Part shown: positions 34,144 to 43,650 of the stretch, piece by piece
Layout of the letters: each line of letters opens with the position of its first letter
How positions within the stretch are numbered: position 1 is the first letter of the stretch
Assembly: GCA_902629855.1 (NCBI GenBank)
Contig: CACOSI010000003.1
Span: 70,966-134,965, forward strand
Reading direction: 5' to 3'
Length of the DNA stretch: 64,000 nt
Source of the DNA: an uncultured Fidelibacterota bacterium
Lineage (GTDB): Bacteria > Fidelibacterota > Marinisomatia > Marinisomatales > Marinisomataceae
Notes under the pieces: model-generated
Databases searched by the model: none
Told to the model about the DNA's origin: nothing
What the model saw: the letters and a program-made list of their open reading frames with translations, nothing else
Made by a program: the position numbers and the translations under genes

Positions 34144-35716
34144 GAACTTAAAAAAATTATTATTGCTAATTTTTGCTTTAAATCAATTAGATGGTCAAGT
34201 AGATAGAAGATTCAACGTATTTGATTGGCAGATAATAGGTGAAAATCAATCTATAAATTCAGCAACAGAGGGATATCAATTTTTTTATTTTGCTACCTCT
34301 GGAAATGGAATTTTAAGATTTAATAAATTTACAAAAAGCTTCGATATTAATTTAACTCAAGCACAGGGTATCAAATCTGATATAATTAAGCATGTTTACT
34401 TTGATGAATACACTGGAATTTTATGGGCAGTTGGAAACAAAAGTTTAGAGTTTTCACAAAATAGAGAGGGAAATTGGATAAATATTAATTTAAGTTCACT
34501 TTCAATCAGAAGTTTTGAGGACATTAATGATATCGGGTCCTCAAAAAACTTCATCTGGATTAGAACTTATCAAGGATTTATAAAATTAGATCATATTAGC
34601 GGATCTTTCTTGGGTGTATTTGCATTCCCAGATGAGGATAATATTTATTGGGGAGATATTTCTAGAGAAAATCTTACATTTTCAAATTTAGATTTTAGCT
34701 CATATTATATTACTGATGGCTGGTTTTTGTCAGGAAAAGGCATCAATGATAATCAAGGTTTATTTTCAAATTTTAATTCTTTTTTAAGTTCTAAAGATGG
34801 GAATTTGAGTTGGTTAACTCTAGATAATGGTTATTTAATGATTATTGATGAATTTAGTAAAACGGTTTCTCCATTAATTTCCGGAATTGGTTTTACTATT
34901 CCATATGCAATTTCTAAAGAAAATTATCAGTGGGTTGCTGGAGCCAGTAACACCAAAACAAAAGTTATAACCCGACTGGATAACGATTCAAAAGAGGTAA
35001 GTTTTTTTAAAAGTTCAGAATATTCCAACTTCTCAAATTCAAATATATTTTCAAGCCTAATTATCGAAGATGAAATCTGGTTTGGGGGAGATGGTCTAGT
35101 TATTGTTTATAACATAAAGAAAGATTTTTTTAGAACCTTAGGTTTTGAAAAAGGAATGCCTCAAGGAAGAATAGAAGATCTAAAAAAAATGGGTAGTAAT
35201 GTATATGCAAGATCAGTCAATGGTGTCGGTGTGATTAATTATAAATCAAAAGAAAAAGTTTTTTCTCCTATTTCAAATTTTATTTTTAGCAGAAATTTAA
35301 TTGTAAGGAGTATTGAGCTCCATGAAAATAAAATTAAGTTTGCAACAAATAATGGCATTTATGAGTTATTAAATGATAATTCAATTGGTATTTCAGACAA
35401 AAAAAGCAACTTTACATATTTACTAAAAAACTTTGGTGAAAATCTTTATCGAGTTGATAATAAGGGAATCTATGTAGACAATGAAAAAATTATAAATTCT
35501 GCAGAATATTTTAATGACGAAGTACAGGATATTTTTGTCAAAAACGACATAATTTATATTGGAACAAATAATGCTTTGGTAATTTATAATCAAAGTGAAA
35601 AATTAGTTGAAAATATATATGATTATAGTTTTTTGAAAAAAATAAATAAGATAGATGCAATTGATGAATTTTTGATTTTACTTACATCAAAAGGTTTAGT
35701 TAAATTTAAATTATAA
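34124..35716 (+). CDS. Exported propeller-like protein, function unknown
   Basis: The 530-residue protein starts at a TTG inside the ABC gene and has a signal sequence (LLLLIFALNQLDGQ). The rest is a run of repeated beta-strand motifs such as GILWAVGNKSLEF, NFIWIRTYQGFIKL, EIWFGGDGLVIVYN and IIYIGTNNALVIYN. These look like blades of a beta-propeller of the two-component-regulator type, but there is no transmembrane or kinase domain. It precedes the GWxTD lipoprotein by 2 bases, and the pair may work together at the envelope. Confidence 0.7.
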   Translation: MVKKIARNLKKLLLLIFALNQLDGQVDRRFNVFDWQIIGENQSINSATEGYQFFYFATSGNGILRFNKFTKSFDINLTQAQGIKSDIIKHVYFDEYTGILWAVGNKSLEFSQNREGNWININLSSLSIRSFEDINDIGSSKNFIWIRTYQGFIKLDHISGSFLGVFAFPDEDNIYWGDISRENLTFSNLDFSSYYITDGWFLSGKGINDNQGLFSNFNSFLSSKDGNLSWLTLDNGYLMIIDEFSKTVSPLISGIGFTIPYAISKENYQWVAGASNTKTKVITRLDNDSKEVSFFKSSEYSNFSNSNIFSSLIIEDEIWFGGDGLVIVYNIKKDFFRTLGFEKGMPQGRIEDLKKMGSNVYARSVNGVGVINYKSKEKVFSPISNFIFSRNLIVRSIELHENKIKFATNNGIYELLNDNSIGISDKKSNFTYLLKNFGENLYRVDNKGIYVDNEKIINSAEYFNDEVQDIFVKNDIIYIGTNNALVIYNQSEKLVENIYDYSFLKKINKIDAIDEFLILLTSKGLVKFKL

Positions 35717-35718
35717 TC

Positions 35719-36942
35719 ATGAAAAAATTATTTCCAATTATACTGCTTTTTAGTTCATTCATTACTTGTCAAAGCCTGACTTCTAATATTGACTTATATA
35801 AATCAAATATTGTCATTATACCAAAAGATAATCAATTAGAAGTAAAAACTTATGTCGAGATTTTCAACAGAAATTTACAATTTGTGAAGTTTCAAGATGG
35901 TTTTAAATCATCTTATGAACTCAAAATAGCAATAATTGATGAAAATGGTAATAGAATTAAAGAAAAAACCGTATCTGAGGAAATCATTGTAAATAATTTT
36001 TCAGAAACTGTATCACAATCAAATCCTAAAATTATTTCAAATGATTTTATAATACCTAAAAAACAATTTTCGGTTAACTTTGCAGTCAAAGATTTAGACA
36101 CAAAACTTATAGGAAAAAGGCAAAAGAAATTTAATAAAAAACAACTTCCTTTTGACGAAGAATTAAAAGTGTATGAACCAATATTTTTCAAGTTTAAAGA
36201 CGGTGAATGGGGTTTTGATAGTAATAAATATCCATTGTCATCAAATCAAATTGTATCAAAAAATAATTTAGTTGAAATGAATCAATTTTTTGAAATGAAC
36301 AAGGGCGAATATTTTGCAAACTTTTCACTTATTTCTGAAAAAAATGAAATTTGGAATGACTCAGTATCTGGAAATAGTGAAGGAGGAGTTGAATCTTTTT
36401 CATTTAAAATTCCTATATCTGATGCTGAATCATCAAATCTCAGGCTTAAAGTGCAATTGTCCCAAGGAAATAAAAAATCTTCAAAATCATTTGACTTACG
36501 CTTGAAAAGAAACTTTATGCTACTTTCATCAGTTAAAAATATTTCCAAGGCTTTGGATCAAATGAATTATATTTTATCGACAGAGGAAAGAAGGAAGCTA
36601 AAAAAGTTAAAATCATCTGAAAAAGAAGATTTTTTCAAAAAAGCTTGGGCAAAAAGAGACCCCGATGTTACAACAAAAGAAAATGAGTTAATGGTGGAAT
36701 ATTATAAAAGGGTTTCATTTGCTGAAGAAAATTTTTCTAGAGGCACATCCGGAGGTTGGAGATCTGACATGGGCATGATCTATATTCTTTTTGGAAGGCC
36801 AGATGACATATCAAGATCTTTGAATCCTCAGCAAAATATGAATTATGAAAGGTGGTTTTATTTTAACATTAACGAAGAATTTATTTTTGTTGATGATTTT
36901 GGATTTGGAGATTACCGATTAAGGACACCGTTTTTATACTAA
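35719..36942 (+). CDS. GWxTD-domain lipoprotein
   Basis: The 407-residue protein has a signal peptide with a probable lipobox (SSFITCQ). The C-terminal GWxTD-type domain reads SGGWRSDMGMIYILFGRPDDI, with Ser for Thr in the motif, and continues with ERWFYF...FVDDFGFGDYRL. The domain is typical of Acidobacteria, Marinimicrobia and other FCB-related bacteria, and its function is not established. The N-terminal part is predicted beta-rich. It lies between the propeller-like gene and the RNase HI gene with 1-2 base gaps. Confidence 0.82.
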   Translation: MKKLFPIILLFSSFITCQSLTSNIDLYKSNIVIIPKDNQLEVKTYVEIFNRNLQFVKFQDGFKSSYELKIAIIDENGNRIKEKTVSEEIIVNNFSETVSQSNPKIISNDFIIPKKQFSVNFAVKDLDTKLIGKRQKKFNKKQLPFDEELKVYEPIFFKFKDGEWGFDSNKYPLSSNQIVSKNNLVEMNQFFEMNKGEYFANFSLISEKNEIWNDSVSGNSEGGVESFSFKIPISDAESSNLRLKVQLSQGNKKSSKSFDLRLKRNFMLLSSVKNISKALDQMNYILSTEERRKLKKLKSSEKEDFFKKAWAKRDPDVTTKENELMVEYYKRVSFAEENFSRGTSGGWRSDMGMIYILFGRPDDISRSLNPQQNMNYERWFYFNINEEFIFVDDFGFGDYRLRTPFLY

Positions 36943-36943
36943 A

Positions 36944-37465
36944 ATGAATAAAGAAAAAGTACTAGAAATTTTAAAAAAATATAAGTCATCATTCTCAAAA
37001 TCTGAACAATCTTTTGTTGATGAAATCATTAAAAATAAATCTATCAATACAGATGATCATTTTGAACTTTTTACAGATGGTGCATGTGAATTTAACAAAA
37101 AGCATGAACCAATAAATGCTGGCATAGGCGGAATACTTAAAAATAATGGTAAAGTCTTGTTTTCTTTTTCAAAAAATATTGGAATTAAGACAAACAATGA
37201 GGCAGAATATCTTGCACTTATCGAAGGCCTCCATCTTTGTCAAAAAGAAAATATCAAATCAATCAACATTTTCTTGGATAGCGAGCTAGTTGTAAAGCAG
37301 GTAAATGGAGATTATAAGGTTAAAAATGAGAGAATGGCTGTTTTACATAGGGATGTTGTAGACATACTAAAAAAATTTAGAGAATTTAATGTTGCACACG
37401 TTTATCGAGAAAATAATACTGAGGCAGACAATCTTAGTAAAGAAGCCTTGTTAAATAAAAATTAA
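36944..37465 (+). CDS. RNase HI family protein
   Basis: The 173-residue protein has a helical N-terminal extension of about 45 residues and an RNase HI fold. The four acidic residues appear in order: Asp in LFTDGACE, Glu in NNEAEYLAL, Asp in FLDSELVVK and Asp in NTEADNLS. It should cleave RNA in RNA-DNA hybrids. It belongs to the type without the basic handle, more similar to archaeal and Bacillus YpdQ-like proteins than to E. coli RnhA. It follows the GWxTD gene by 1 base. Confidence 0.9.
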   Translation: MNKEKVLEILKKYKSSFSKSEQSFVDEIIKNKSINTDDHFELFTDGACEFNKKHEPINAGIGGILKNNGKVLFSFSKNIGIKTNNEAEYLALIEGLHLCQKENIKSINIFLDSELVVKQVNGDYKVKNERMAVLHRDVVDILKKFREFNVAHVYRENNTEADNLSKEALLNKN

Positions 37466-37499
37466 TGTTTAATGACAAATATTTTATAAATTATCAGCC

Positions 37500-38540
37500 A
37501 TGAGTATTTTTAATTCAATAAAAAATTCAGTCTCTGACAGCTTTAATTGGGTAAGTGGAGATATTGCGATTGACCTTGGTACTGCAAATACACTTATTTG
37601 GCTTTCCGGAAAAGGTATAATAATTAATGAGCCTTCTATCATAGCTAGGTCTACCAAAACAGGACAAGTACTCGCTGTTGGTAATGAGGCTAAAGAAATG
37701 GATGGAAAAACTCATGACGGGATCGAAACTATTCGCCCATTAAGGGACGGAGTTATTGCAGATTTCACTGCTGTAGATGAAATGCTTCAAGGATTTATTA
37801 GAAAAGTTAATTTAAATAGACTTACCAGACCGAGAATGGTCATTTGTGTCCCATCTGGTGTTACAGAGGTTGAACGAAGAGCGGTTAGAGATTCTGGAGA
37901 AAAACAAGCTGCTAGAGAAGTTTTTCTTGTGGATGAGCCAGTTGCTGCAGCTATTGGAATTGGGTTAGATATTAGTAAGCCAGTAGGTAATATCATTGTT
38001 GATATTGGAGGTGGTACTACCGAAGTAGCAGTTATATCTTTGAATGGCGTTGTTACCAAGAAAGCTATTAGAGTTGCTGGAGATGAAATGGACGATGCGA
38101 TTCAGCACTGGTTTAGAAATGAGCATAAAGTTGAAATTGGTGCCCAAACAGCTGAACAGATTAAAATTTCAGTTGGTTCTGCTATGAGAGCTAGGTCAAG
38201 AAACATTTTAGTAAAGGGAAGAGATCTTGTTTCTGGAATTCCTAAAACAATTGATATCAGAACGGATGAAATAAGACAAGCACTTAAAGATCCTGTCAAA
38301 AGAATTTTGGGTGTTGTAATTGATGCGCTTGAAGATACTCCTCCAGAACTTTCTTCAGATATTATTGATAGGGGTATTGTCCTTGCTGGAGGCGGTTCCC
38401 AACTTAGAGGCCTTGATCAAGTCTTGAGAGAAAAAACAAAAGTACCTGTTAATGTTGCAGAAGAGCCGCACTTAGCAATCGTAAAAGGCTGTGGTGCAGT
38501 AATCGAAGATTTGGAAAAACATAAGCATGTTCTTCTATAA
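37500..38540 (+). CDS. mreB: Rod shape-determining protein MreB
   Basis: The 346-residue actin homologue has phosphate-1 loop IAIDLGTANTL, phosphate-2 IIVDIGGGTTEVAV and the adenosine motif IVLAGGGSQLRGL. It polymerises on the inner membrane and guides the elongasome. It is the first gene of mreB-mreC-mreD-mrdA-rodA, so the cells are presumably rods. Confidence 0.98.
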   Translation: MSIFNSIKNSVSDSFNWVSGDIAIDLGTANTLIWLSGKGIIINEPSIIARSTKTGQVLAVGNEAKEMDGKTHDGIETIRPLRDGVIADFTAVDEMLQGFIRKVNLNRLTRPRMVICVPSGVTEVERRAVRDSGEKQAAREVFLVDEPVAAAIGIGLDISKPVGNIIVDIGGGTTEVAVISLNGVVTKKAIRVAGDEMDDAIQHWFRNEHKVEIGAQTAEQIKISVGSAMRARSRNILVKGRDLVSGIPKTIDIRTDEIRQALKDPVKRILGVVIDALEDTPPELSSDIIDRGIVLAGGGSQLRGLDQVLREKTKVPVNVAEEPHLAIVKGCGAVIEDLEKHKHVLL

Positions 38541-38542
38541 AT

Positions 38543-39331
38543 ATGTCTAAAGTCCCATTAATTTTCAAAGATTATCAAGAAAATATCGTTTTAGCTCTGT
38601 GTGTTATTATTTCTTGCATTTTTATTTTTAACAATGACTCTAACTTTATTAAAAATACAAAATCCAAATCTGTGGACAAATTTTCTTTTTTGTATGCTCC
38701 ATTTAATTGGTTAGATAATCAGTTATTTTTGAATAAAAAATTAGAAGTACTTTCTTCTGAAAATTTAAAATTAAATCTTGAGAATCAAGTTTTGAAAGTT
38801 CACGAAACAGAAAATAAAAGGTATCGTGAATTTTTGAATTTTAAGAAGCGAGATAATTACATCTTTATGGGAGCAGATGTAATATCTAAAGGAGTAAGTT
38901 CAAACATGTCATCTGTGGTTATTGATCGAGGGTTAGAAGATTTCGTAAAAATAAATTCTCCAGTTCTTTCTTCAAGAGGTGTTGTAGGTAAAATTACTTC
39001 GGTTTCTGCAAACTCATCTGAAGTACAATTAATAAGTGATGTAAATTTCAGATTGAGTGTAAAAATTGTTCCCGATGAGGTAGAGGGAATTCTTCGTTGG
39101 ATTCGAGATGATATTTGCGAAATAAATGAGATAAAAAAAATATCTGATATCGAAATTGGGGATGTGGTAGTAACATCAAATTTAAGTATTTATTTTCCGC
39201 CTAATCTCCCAATTGGAGAAGTAATAAGTATTTTTGAAAAGTCTGATAGTTCAAATCGAACGGTTAGATTAAAACTTTTCTCAGATTTAGCAACTTTAAA
39301 TCAATTATTTATTGTAAACGAGGGTATATAA
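38543..39331 (+). CDS. mreC: Rod shape-determining protein MreC
   Basis: The 262-residue protein has one N-terminal helix (residues 14-30), a coiled-coil (residues 65-95) and the beta-domain with VISKGVSSNMSSVVIDRG and SRGVVGKITSV typical of MreC. It links MreB to PBP2 in the periplasm. It starts 2 bases after mreB. Confidence 0.93.
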   Translation: MSKVPLIFKDYQENIVLALCVIISCIFIFNNDSNFIKNTKSKSVDKFSFLYAPFNWLDNQLFLNKKLEVLSSENLKLNLENQVLKVHETENKRYREFLNFKKRDNYIFMGADVISKGVSSNMSSVVIDRGLEDFVKINSPVLSSRGVVGKITSVSANSSEVQLISDVNFRLSVKIVPDEVEGILRWIRDDICEINEIKKISDIEIGDVVVTSNLSIYFPPNLPIGEVISIFEKSDSSNRTVRLKLFSDLATLNQLFIVNEGI

Positions 39332-39333
39332 AA

Positions 39334-39810
39334 TTGGGCTTTTACTTTAAATTTTTTCCGTTAGCAGTAATTATTCAACTTATTTTTTCTGAATTGCTAA
39401 CATTCAATGGTTATCAAGCAAATATCATGCTTTTATTTGTTATTTTATCATCCATGCCCCTTGGTAATGCAACTCAATCAACATTTCTAGGCTTCTTTGT
39501 TGGTATTTTTACAGATTTTATTTTATTTAGTGGAACTTACGTTGGTGTTTCGAGTTTAGTCTTCTCAATTTGTGGTTTTTGGGCCTCTAAAGTTAGTTAT
39601 AATTTTGCCTTCAGGAATTTTGATTTTTATTGGATATCATTAGTACATCTAGGAATAGCTATTTATTCACTTTTTAGATATGATTATTTCTTTTTCAATA
39701 ATTTTGGATTATTTATTGCTAATTGGTTTTTTGTCACTTATTTCACATGTTTTATTGGGCTAGTTATAGTTAAGGTATTTTCTTTAAAAGAGGTATTAAT
39801 AGATGCTTAA
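39334..39810 (+). CDS. mreD: Rod shape-determining protein MreD
   Basis: The 158-residue protein has about five hydrophobic segments and the GNATQSTFLGFFVGIFTDF segment of MreD. The start is a TTG 2 bases after the mreC stop, as the first ATG would cut the first helix. Sequence is poorly conserved in this family, so the call also rests on gene order. It overlaps mrdA by 8 bases. Confidence 0.85.
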   Translation: MGFYFKFFPLAVIIQLIFSELLTFNGYQANIMLLFVILSSMPLGNATQSTFLGFFVGIFTDFILFSGTYVGVSSLVFSICGFWASKVSYNFAFRNFDFYWISLVHLGIAIYSLFRYDYFFFNNFGLFIANWFFVTYFTCFIGLVIVKVFSLKEVLIDA

Positions 39811-41578
39811 AATTGATAATAAAGCTGACATTTTTCACTACAGAACATTAATGGCTATTCTAACTTTTTCTATGTTGTTATTGGTTGGTAGATATTTTCA
39901 TTTACAGATAATAGAGCATGAAAGATTTTTTTCTAAGTCACAGGTAAATAGAGTAAAGGCTAAAGCTTCATATGCTCCCAGAGGTTTGATTGTTGATAGA
40001 AATGGCGTTGTTATAGTTGAAAATTCTCCTACATACATTTTGACAGTAACACCATATGAAATGAAAAACATTGAAGAGCAATTTGATAAAATATCTAGCA
40101 TTATTAGTGTACCAATTGAAGAAATAGAAAGAAGATACAAGAAATATTATCGTGGAAGATTTTTACCAACTGTAATTGCTAAAAATCTATCGTTTGCACA
40201 AATCTCTCAAATTGAAGAAATGAAATTAGATTTTCCAGGTGTGCAGTATGAAAGATTTGATGAAAGATTATATAATACAGAATTAAATGATATGCATATT
40301 CTTGGATACTTAAGAGAACTTGATCGTGAGACAATACCTACACTTGATAAGAGCTCATTATATCGAGCTGGAGAATTAATTGGATGGCAAGGAGTTGAAA
40401 GGGAGTATGAAAAAGAATTAAGATACTCCAAAGGAGTTAATTACATCGAGGTTGATACTTATGGAAGAGAAATAGAAAACTTAAATAGTAACAATATTCC
40501 AGCATATCCTGGAAAAAACTTAGTTTTAACAATTGATAGTGAATTACAGAAATTCAGCAGAAATCTTCTTGAAGGAAAAAAAGGCTCAATAATTGTTTCT
40601 AAAGTTAATTCCGGTGAAATTTTATCAATTGTAAGTAGTCCTTCATATAATTTAAGTATTTTTAGAGGAGAAACTTCGAGTAAAGAATGGGAAGAATTAA
40701 TTGAAAGTGAAGATAAGCCTATTTTAAACCGAAACATTTCAGGCCTTTATCCTCCAGGTTCGTCTTTCAAAATTGTTACAGCAATAAATTTAATTGAGAA
40801 AGGATTGCTTGATCCGGAAGATAATTTGATGTGTGCTGGATCCTACACTCCGCAAGGCAGTTCAAATACTTTCAATTGTTGGAAAGAAGATGGTCACGGT
40901 CTAGTAAACCTTAGAAAAGCCATTTCTGAATCTTGTAACGTTTATTTTTACGAAACTGTTCAGCTAATTAAACTAAATGAATGGATTTCAACTGCAAAGA
41001 AATTTGGCTTCAATCAATTGACCGAAATTGATTTACCAAATGAGATTGTTGGACTAATTCCTGATAAAGAGTTTTTTATAGATACATATGGAAGATGGGG
41101 TTGGTCAGAGAGGGGTGTTCTACTCAATATGACTTTAGGTCAAGGTGATATTTTAGTTACACCATTACAATCATTACGTTATATAAATCACATCGCTTCA
41201 AAAGGAAAAAATACGGCTAAACTTAAAATTAACCTCAACAAGCCTACAGAATTTTATGAACCTATAAATTTATCTGAACAAACTTGGGTGAGGTTATATG
41301 ATGGTTTGTACGATGTTGTCAATTCTGATGGTGGAAGTGGATGGAGAGCACGCCAAATAAAGACAGGTATCACTTTATATGGAAAAACAAGTACAGCAGA
41401 AAATCCTCATGGCGAACCACATGCATGGTTTAATGGATTTTTTGATCTAAATGGTGAAAAGTATTCTCTTGTTGTTATGGTTGAAAATGGAGGTGGAGGT
41501 GGCGCTGTTGCTTCACCAATAGCTGGAGAATTAGTTAATTTTATAAGCAGTAATATTGAATTTTTAGCAAAAAAATAA
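39803..41578 (+). CDS. mrdA: Penicillin-binding protein 2 (elongasome transpeptidase)
   Basis: The 591-residue class B PBP has an N-terminal helix (residues 13-32), a dimerisation domain and a transpeptidase domain. The latter carries the nucleophile Ser320 in PGSSFKI, the SxN motif in SESCNVYFY and the third motif as Lys528-Thr-Ser in YGKTSTAENPHG. The last is usually KTG, so the serine is unusual. It cross-links new peptidoglycan during elongation together with RodA, whose gene follows by 1 base. Confidence 0.96.
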   Translation: MLKIDNKADIFHYRTLMAILTFSMLLLVGRYFHLQIIEHERFFSKSQVNRVKAKASYAPRGLIVDRNGVVIVENSPTYILTVTPYEMKNIEEQFDKISSIISVPIEEIERRYKKYYRGRFLPTVIAKNLSFAQISQIEEMKLDFPGVQYERFDERLYNTELNDMHILGYLRELDRETIPTLDKSSLYRAGELIGWQGVEREYEKELRYSKGVNYIEVDTYGREIENLNSNNIPAYPGKNLVLTIDSELQKFSRNLLEGKKGSIIVSKVNSGEILSIVSSPSYNLSIFRGETSSKEWEELIESEDKPILNRNISGLYPPGSSFKIVTAINLIEKGLLDPEDNLMCAGSYTPQGSSNTFNCWKEDGHGLVNLRKAISESCNVYFYETVQLIKLNEWISTAKKFGFNQLTEIDLPNEIVGLIPDKEFFIDTYGRWGWSERGVLLNMTLGQGDILVTPLQSLRYINHIASKGKNTAKLKINLNKPTEFYEPINLSEQTWVRLYDGLYDVVNSDGGSGWRARQIKTGITLYGKTSTAENPHGEPHAWFNGFFDLNGEKYSLVVMVENGGGGGAVASPIAGELVNFISSNIEFLAKK

Positions 41579-41579
41579 A

Positions 41580-42785
41580 ATGATATATGGTTCTATAAAT
41601 AACGATTTACAGAAACTTTACCTTATCGTTACTTCTTTACTTGTTTTTGGATTAGTTACTTTGTTTAGCATATCTTCAGACCCATTTTCTTTTAATAGCA
41701 GTTTTTCAAGGCAGATAATCTTCATATTATTTTCTCTCTTTATATTTTTTTTACTAAAAGCTGTTGACATTAAAGCTATTCACGATAATTCCATAACAAT
41801 TTATTTAATATCAATTTTTGTTTGTTTCATTCCATTTTTTATGCCACCTGTCGAAAATACATCACGATGGATAGATTTAGGCTTATTTTATATTCAGCCT
41901 GCAGAATATTTAAAATGTGCAACAGTAATAGCCATTGCAAAATATTTATCCAACAATCAGTTGGCTGTAAAAGATATGAGCACCGTAATTGTTCCAGTTT
42001 TAATTGCTTCTTTGTCAGCATTCATTGTATTAAATCAGCCTGATCTAGGTACTTCAGTAATTATTTTAGTACCAGTCTTACCAATGCTTTTGTGGGCTGG
42101 TGTGAATAATTTCACAATTTTCTTAATGATTATTCCATTTATAACAATTATTGCGGCATCAAACGATTTAGCATTTAATATTTGGGCTTTTTTAATGTTT
42201 GTAATGTTTATGTTATTTCAAGGAAAGCTATTAAATAGAATTCTATTATATTTTGCAAATATATTTGCTGGACTATTGTTTCCTTTTTTTTGGAATAATT
42301 TTTTAAACGGTTATCAAAGACAAAGATTCTTAGACTTTTTAAATCCAGATTTGGATCCAATGGGTTCATCCTATCATATTATTCAAAGTATTACTGCAAT
42401 CGGTTCAGGAGGTTTGTTTGGTAAAGGGTGGGGACAAGGGACACAAACTCAACTTAAATTTTTACCAGTTCAAGAATCAGATTTTATATTATCAGTTATT
42501 GCCGAAGAATTTGGTTTTTTAGGAATTTCTTTAATTATGTTTTTATTTTTTATGCTCATAAAAACATTATTAGATATTGCTTTTAGATGTTCTGATTACT
42601 TTTCCAGTTTAGTAATTGTTGGTTTAACATCGATATTGTTTTCGCACATCTTCATTAATTCGGCTATGACAATTGGTCTAATGCCAGTAAAAGGTTTACC
42701 AACTCCTTTTGTTTCAGCAGGGGGTTCTTTTATGTTGCTTTGTTTTGTAATCTTATCTTTAGTATCTAATTTTTCAAAAAATTAA
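41580..42785 (+). CDS. rodA: SEDS peptidoglycan glycosyltransferase RodA
   Basis: The 401-residue protein has about ten membrane segments and SEDS landmarks: SRWIDLGLFYIQPAEYLK, NQPDLGTSVI, FLDFLNPDLDPMGSSYHIIQS, IGSGGLFGKGWGQGTQTQLKFLPVQESDFI and GLPTPFVSAGGSFM. It polymerises glycan strands with PBP2. It is the last gene of the mre operon. Confidence 0.97.
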   Translation: MIYGSINNDLQKLYLIVTSLLVFGLVTLFSISSDPFSFNSSFSRQIIFILFSLFIFFLLKAVDIKAIHDNSITIYLISIFVCFIPFFMPPVENTSRWIDLGLFYIQPAEYLKCATVIAIAKYLSNNQLAVKDMSTVIVPVLIASLSAFIVLNQPDLGTSVIILVPVLPMLLWAGVNNFTIFLMIIPFITIIAASNDLAFNIWAFLMFVMFMLFQGKLLNRILLYFANIFAGLLFPFFWNNFLNGYQRQRFLDFLNPDLDPMGSSYHIIQSITAIGSGGLFGKGWGQGTQTQLKFLPVQESDFILSVIAEEFGFLGISLIMFLFFMLIKTLLDIAFRCSDYFSSLVIVGLTSILFSHIFINSAMTIGLMPVKGLPTPFVSAGGSFMLLCFVILSLVSNFSKN

Positions 42786-42842
42786 TTATTATTGGCAGTT
42801 GTAGTTTTGTATCGTATTTACTAAATTGCTTTGCTCAATATC

Positions 42843-43649
42843 ATGAATAAAAAACTCTTTTATATCAATAGTGAAATGGAACCATTTGCGTCTGTTTCAG
42901 AAAACGCACAAATCTCGGTTGATATTCCCTTGGGTCTTCAAGAAAAAGGTAATGATGTCAGATGTCTAATGCCAAAGTATGGTTTCATTAGCGAGAGAAA
43001 GTATATTCTTCGAGAAGTTATTAGACTTAAAGAAATACTCTTTGATTTCAATGATGTCCACTATCAATGTTCTGCTAAAAGTGCTTTTCTTCCAAAATCT
43101 AGACTTCAGGTTTATTTTTTAGAAAATGAAGATTTTTTTGGAGATTTAAATACTCTTTTATATAAATCTAAAAATGGAAGATATTTATCAGATAATGATA
43201 CAAGATTTGCATTTTATTGTCTTGCTGCTATCAAAATGCTTCCTAATCTTTTTTGGTTTCCAAATGTTTTAATTTGTAATGGCTGGACATCTGCGCTTGT
43301 ACCTTTTTTACTTAAAAACTTATCTACACAGCAAAAAGATTTATCAAAAATAAAAACTGTTTTTTTATCAAGCTCATCAAACAGTGACGTTATTTTTGAT
43401 TCAAAAAATTTACCATTTGACGATGGAACAATTAGTGAGCTAAAATCATTAAATCTTAATCAAATAGGATGTAAATATGCTGATGCTACTTTACTAGTTG
43501 ACAATGATGAAAAATTTTCAAATAAAATAATGAAAACAAAAGTATTTAAAGATTCTAAAACTTGTTCAATGATTGATATAAGTAAAAAAGAGGATGAAAA
43601 ATCTTCTTTATTACTTGAAAAAATTGAAAAGGTTATTAAAAGCTTATAA
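42843..43649 (+). CDS. Starch/glycogen-synthase N-domain-like protein (GT5 type, C-domain absent)
   Basis: The 268-residue protein resembles the N-terminal half of glycogen/starch synthases (EMEPFASVSENAQISVDIPLGLQEKGNDVRCLMPKYG type start, VYFLENEDFF, DNDTRFAFY, NGWTSALVPFLL). The ADP-glucose-binding KxGGL motif is replaced by ASVSEN, and the whole C-terminal nucleotide-binding domain is missing. Bacteroidetes encode a closely similar stand-alone protein of about 270 residues. It is therefore a conserved non-canonical family and not a broken gene here, but catalytic activity is doubtful. The ATG at 42843 is preferred over a TTG at 42831. Confidence 0.78.
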   Translation: MNKKLFYINSEMEPFASVSENAQISVDIPLGLQEKGNDVRCLMPKYGFISERKYILREVIRLKEILFDFNDVHYQCSAKSAFLPKSRLQVYFLENEDFFGDLNTLLYKSKNGRYLSDNDTRFAFYCLAAIKMLPNLFWFPNVLICNGWTSALVPFLLKNLSTQQKDLSKIKTVFLSSSSNSDVIFDSKNLPFDDGTISELKSLNLNQIGCKYADATLLVDNDEKFSNKIMKTKVFKDSKTCSMIDISKKEDEKSSLLLEKIEKVIKSL

Positions 43650-43650
43650 T

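Noticed and set aside
43594-43650. 19-codon N-terminal extension of the 43651 lipoprotein
   Set aside because: It would bury the lipoprotein signal behind a basic segment read inside the preceding gene; the ATG at 43651 gives a normal signal peptide.
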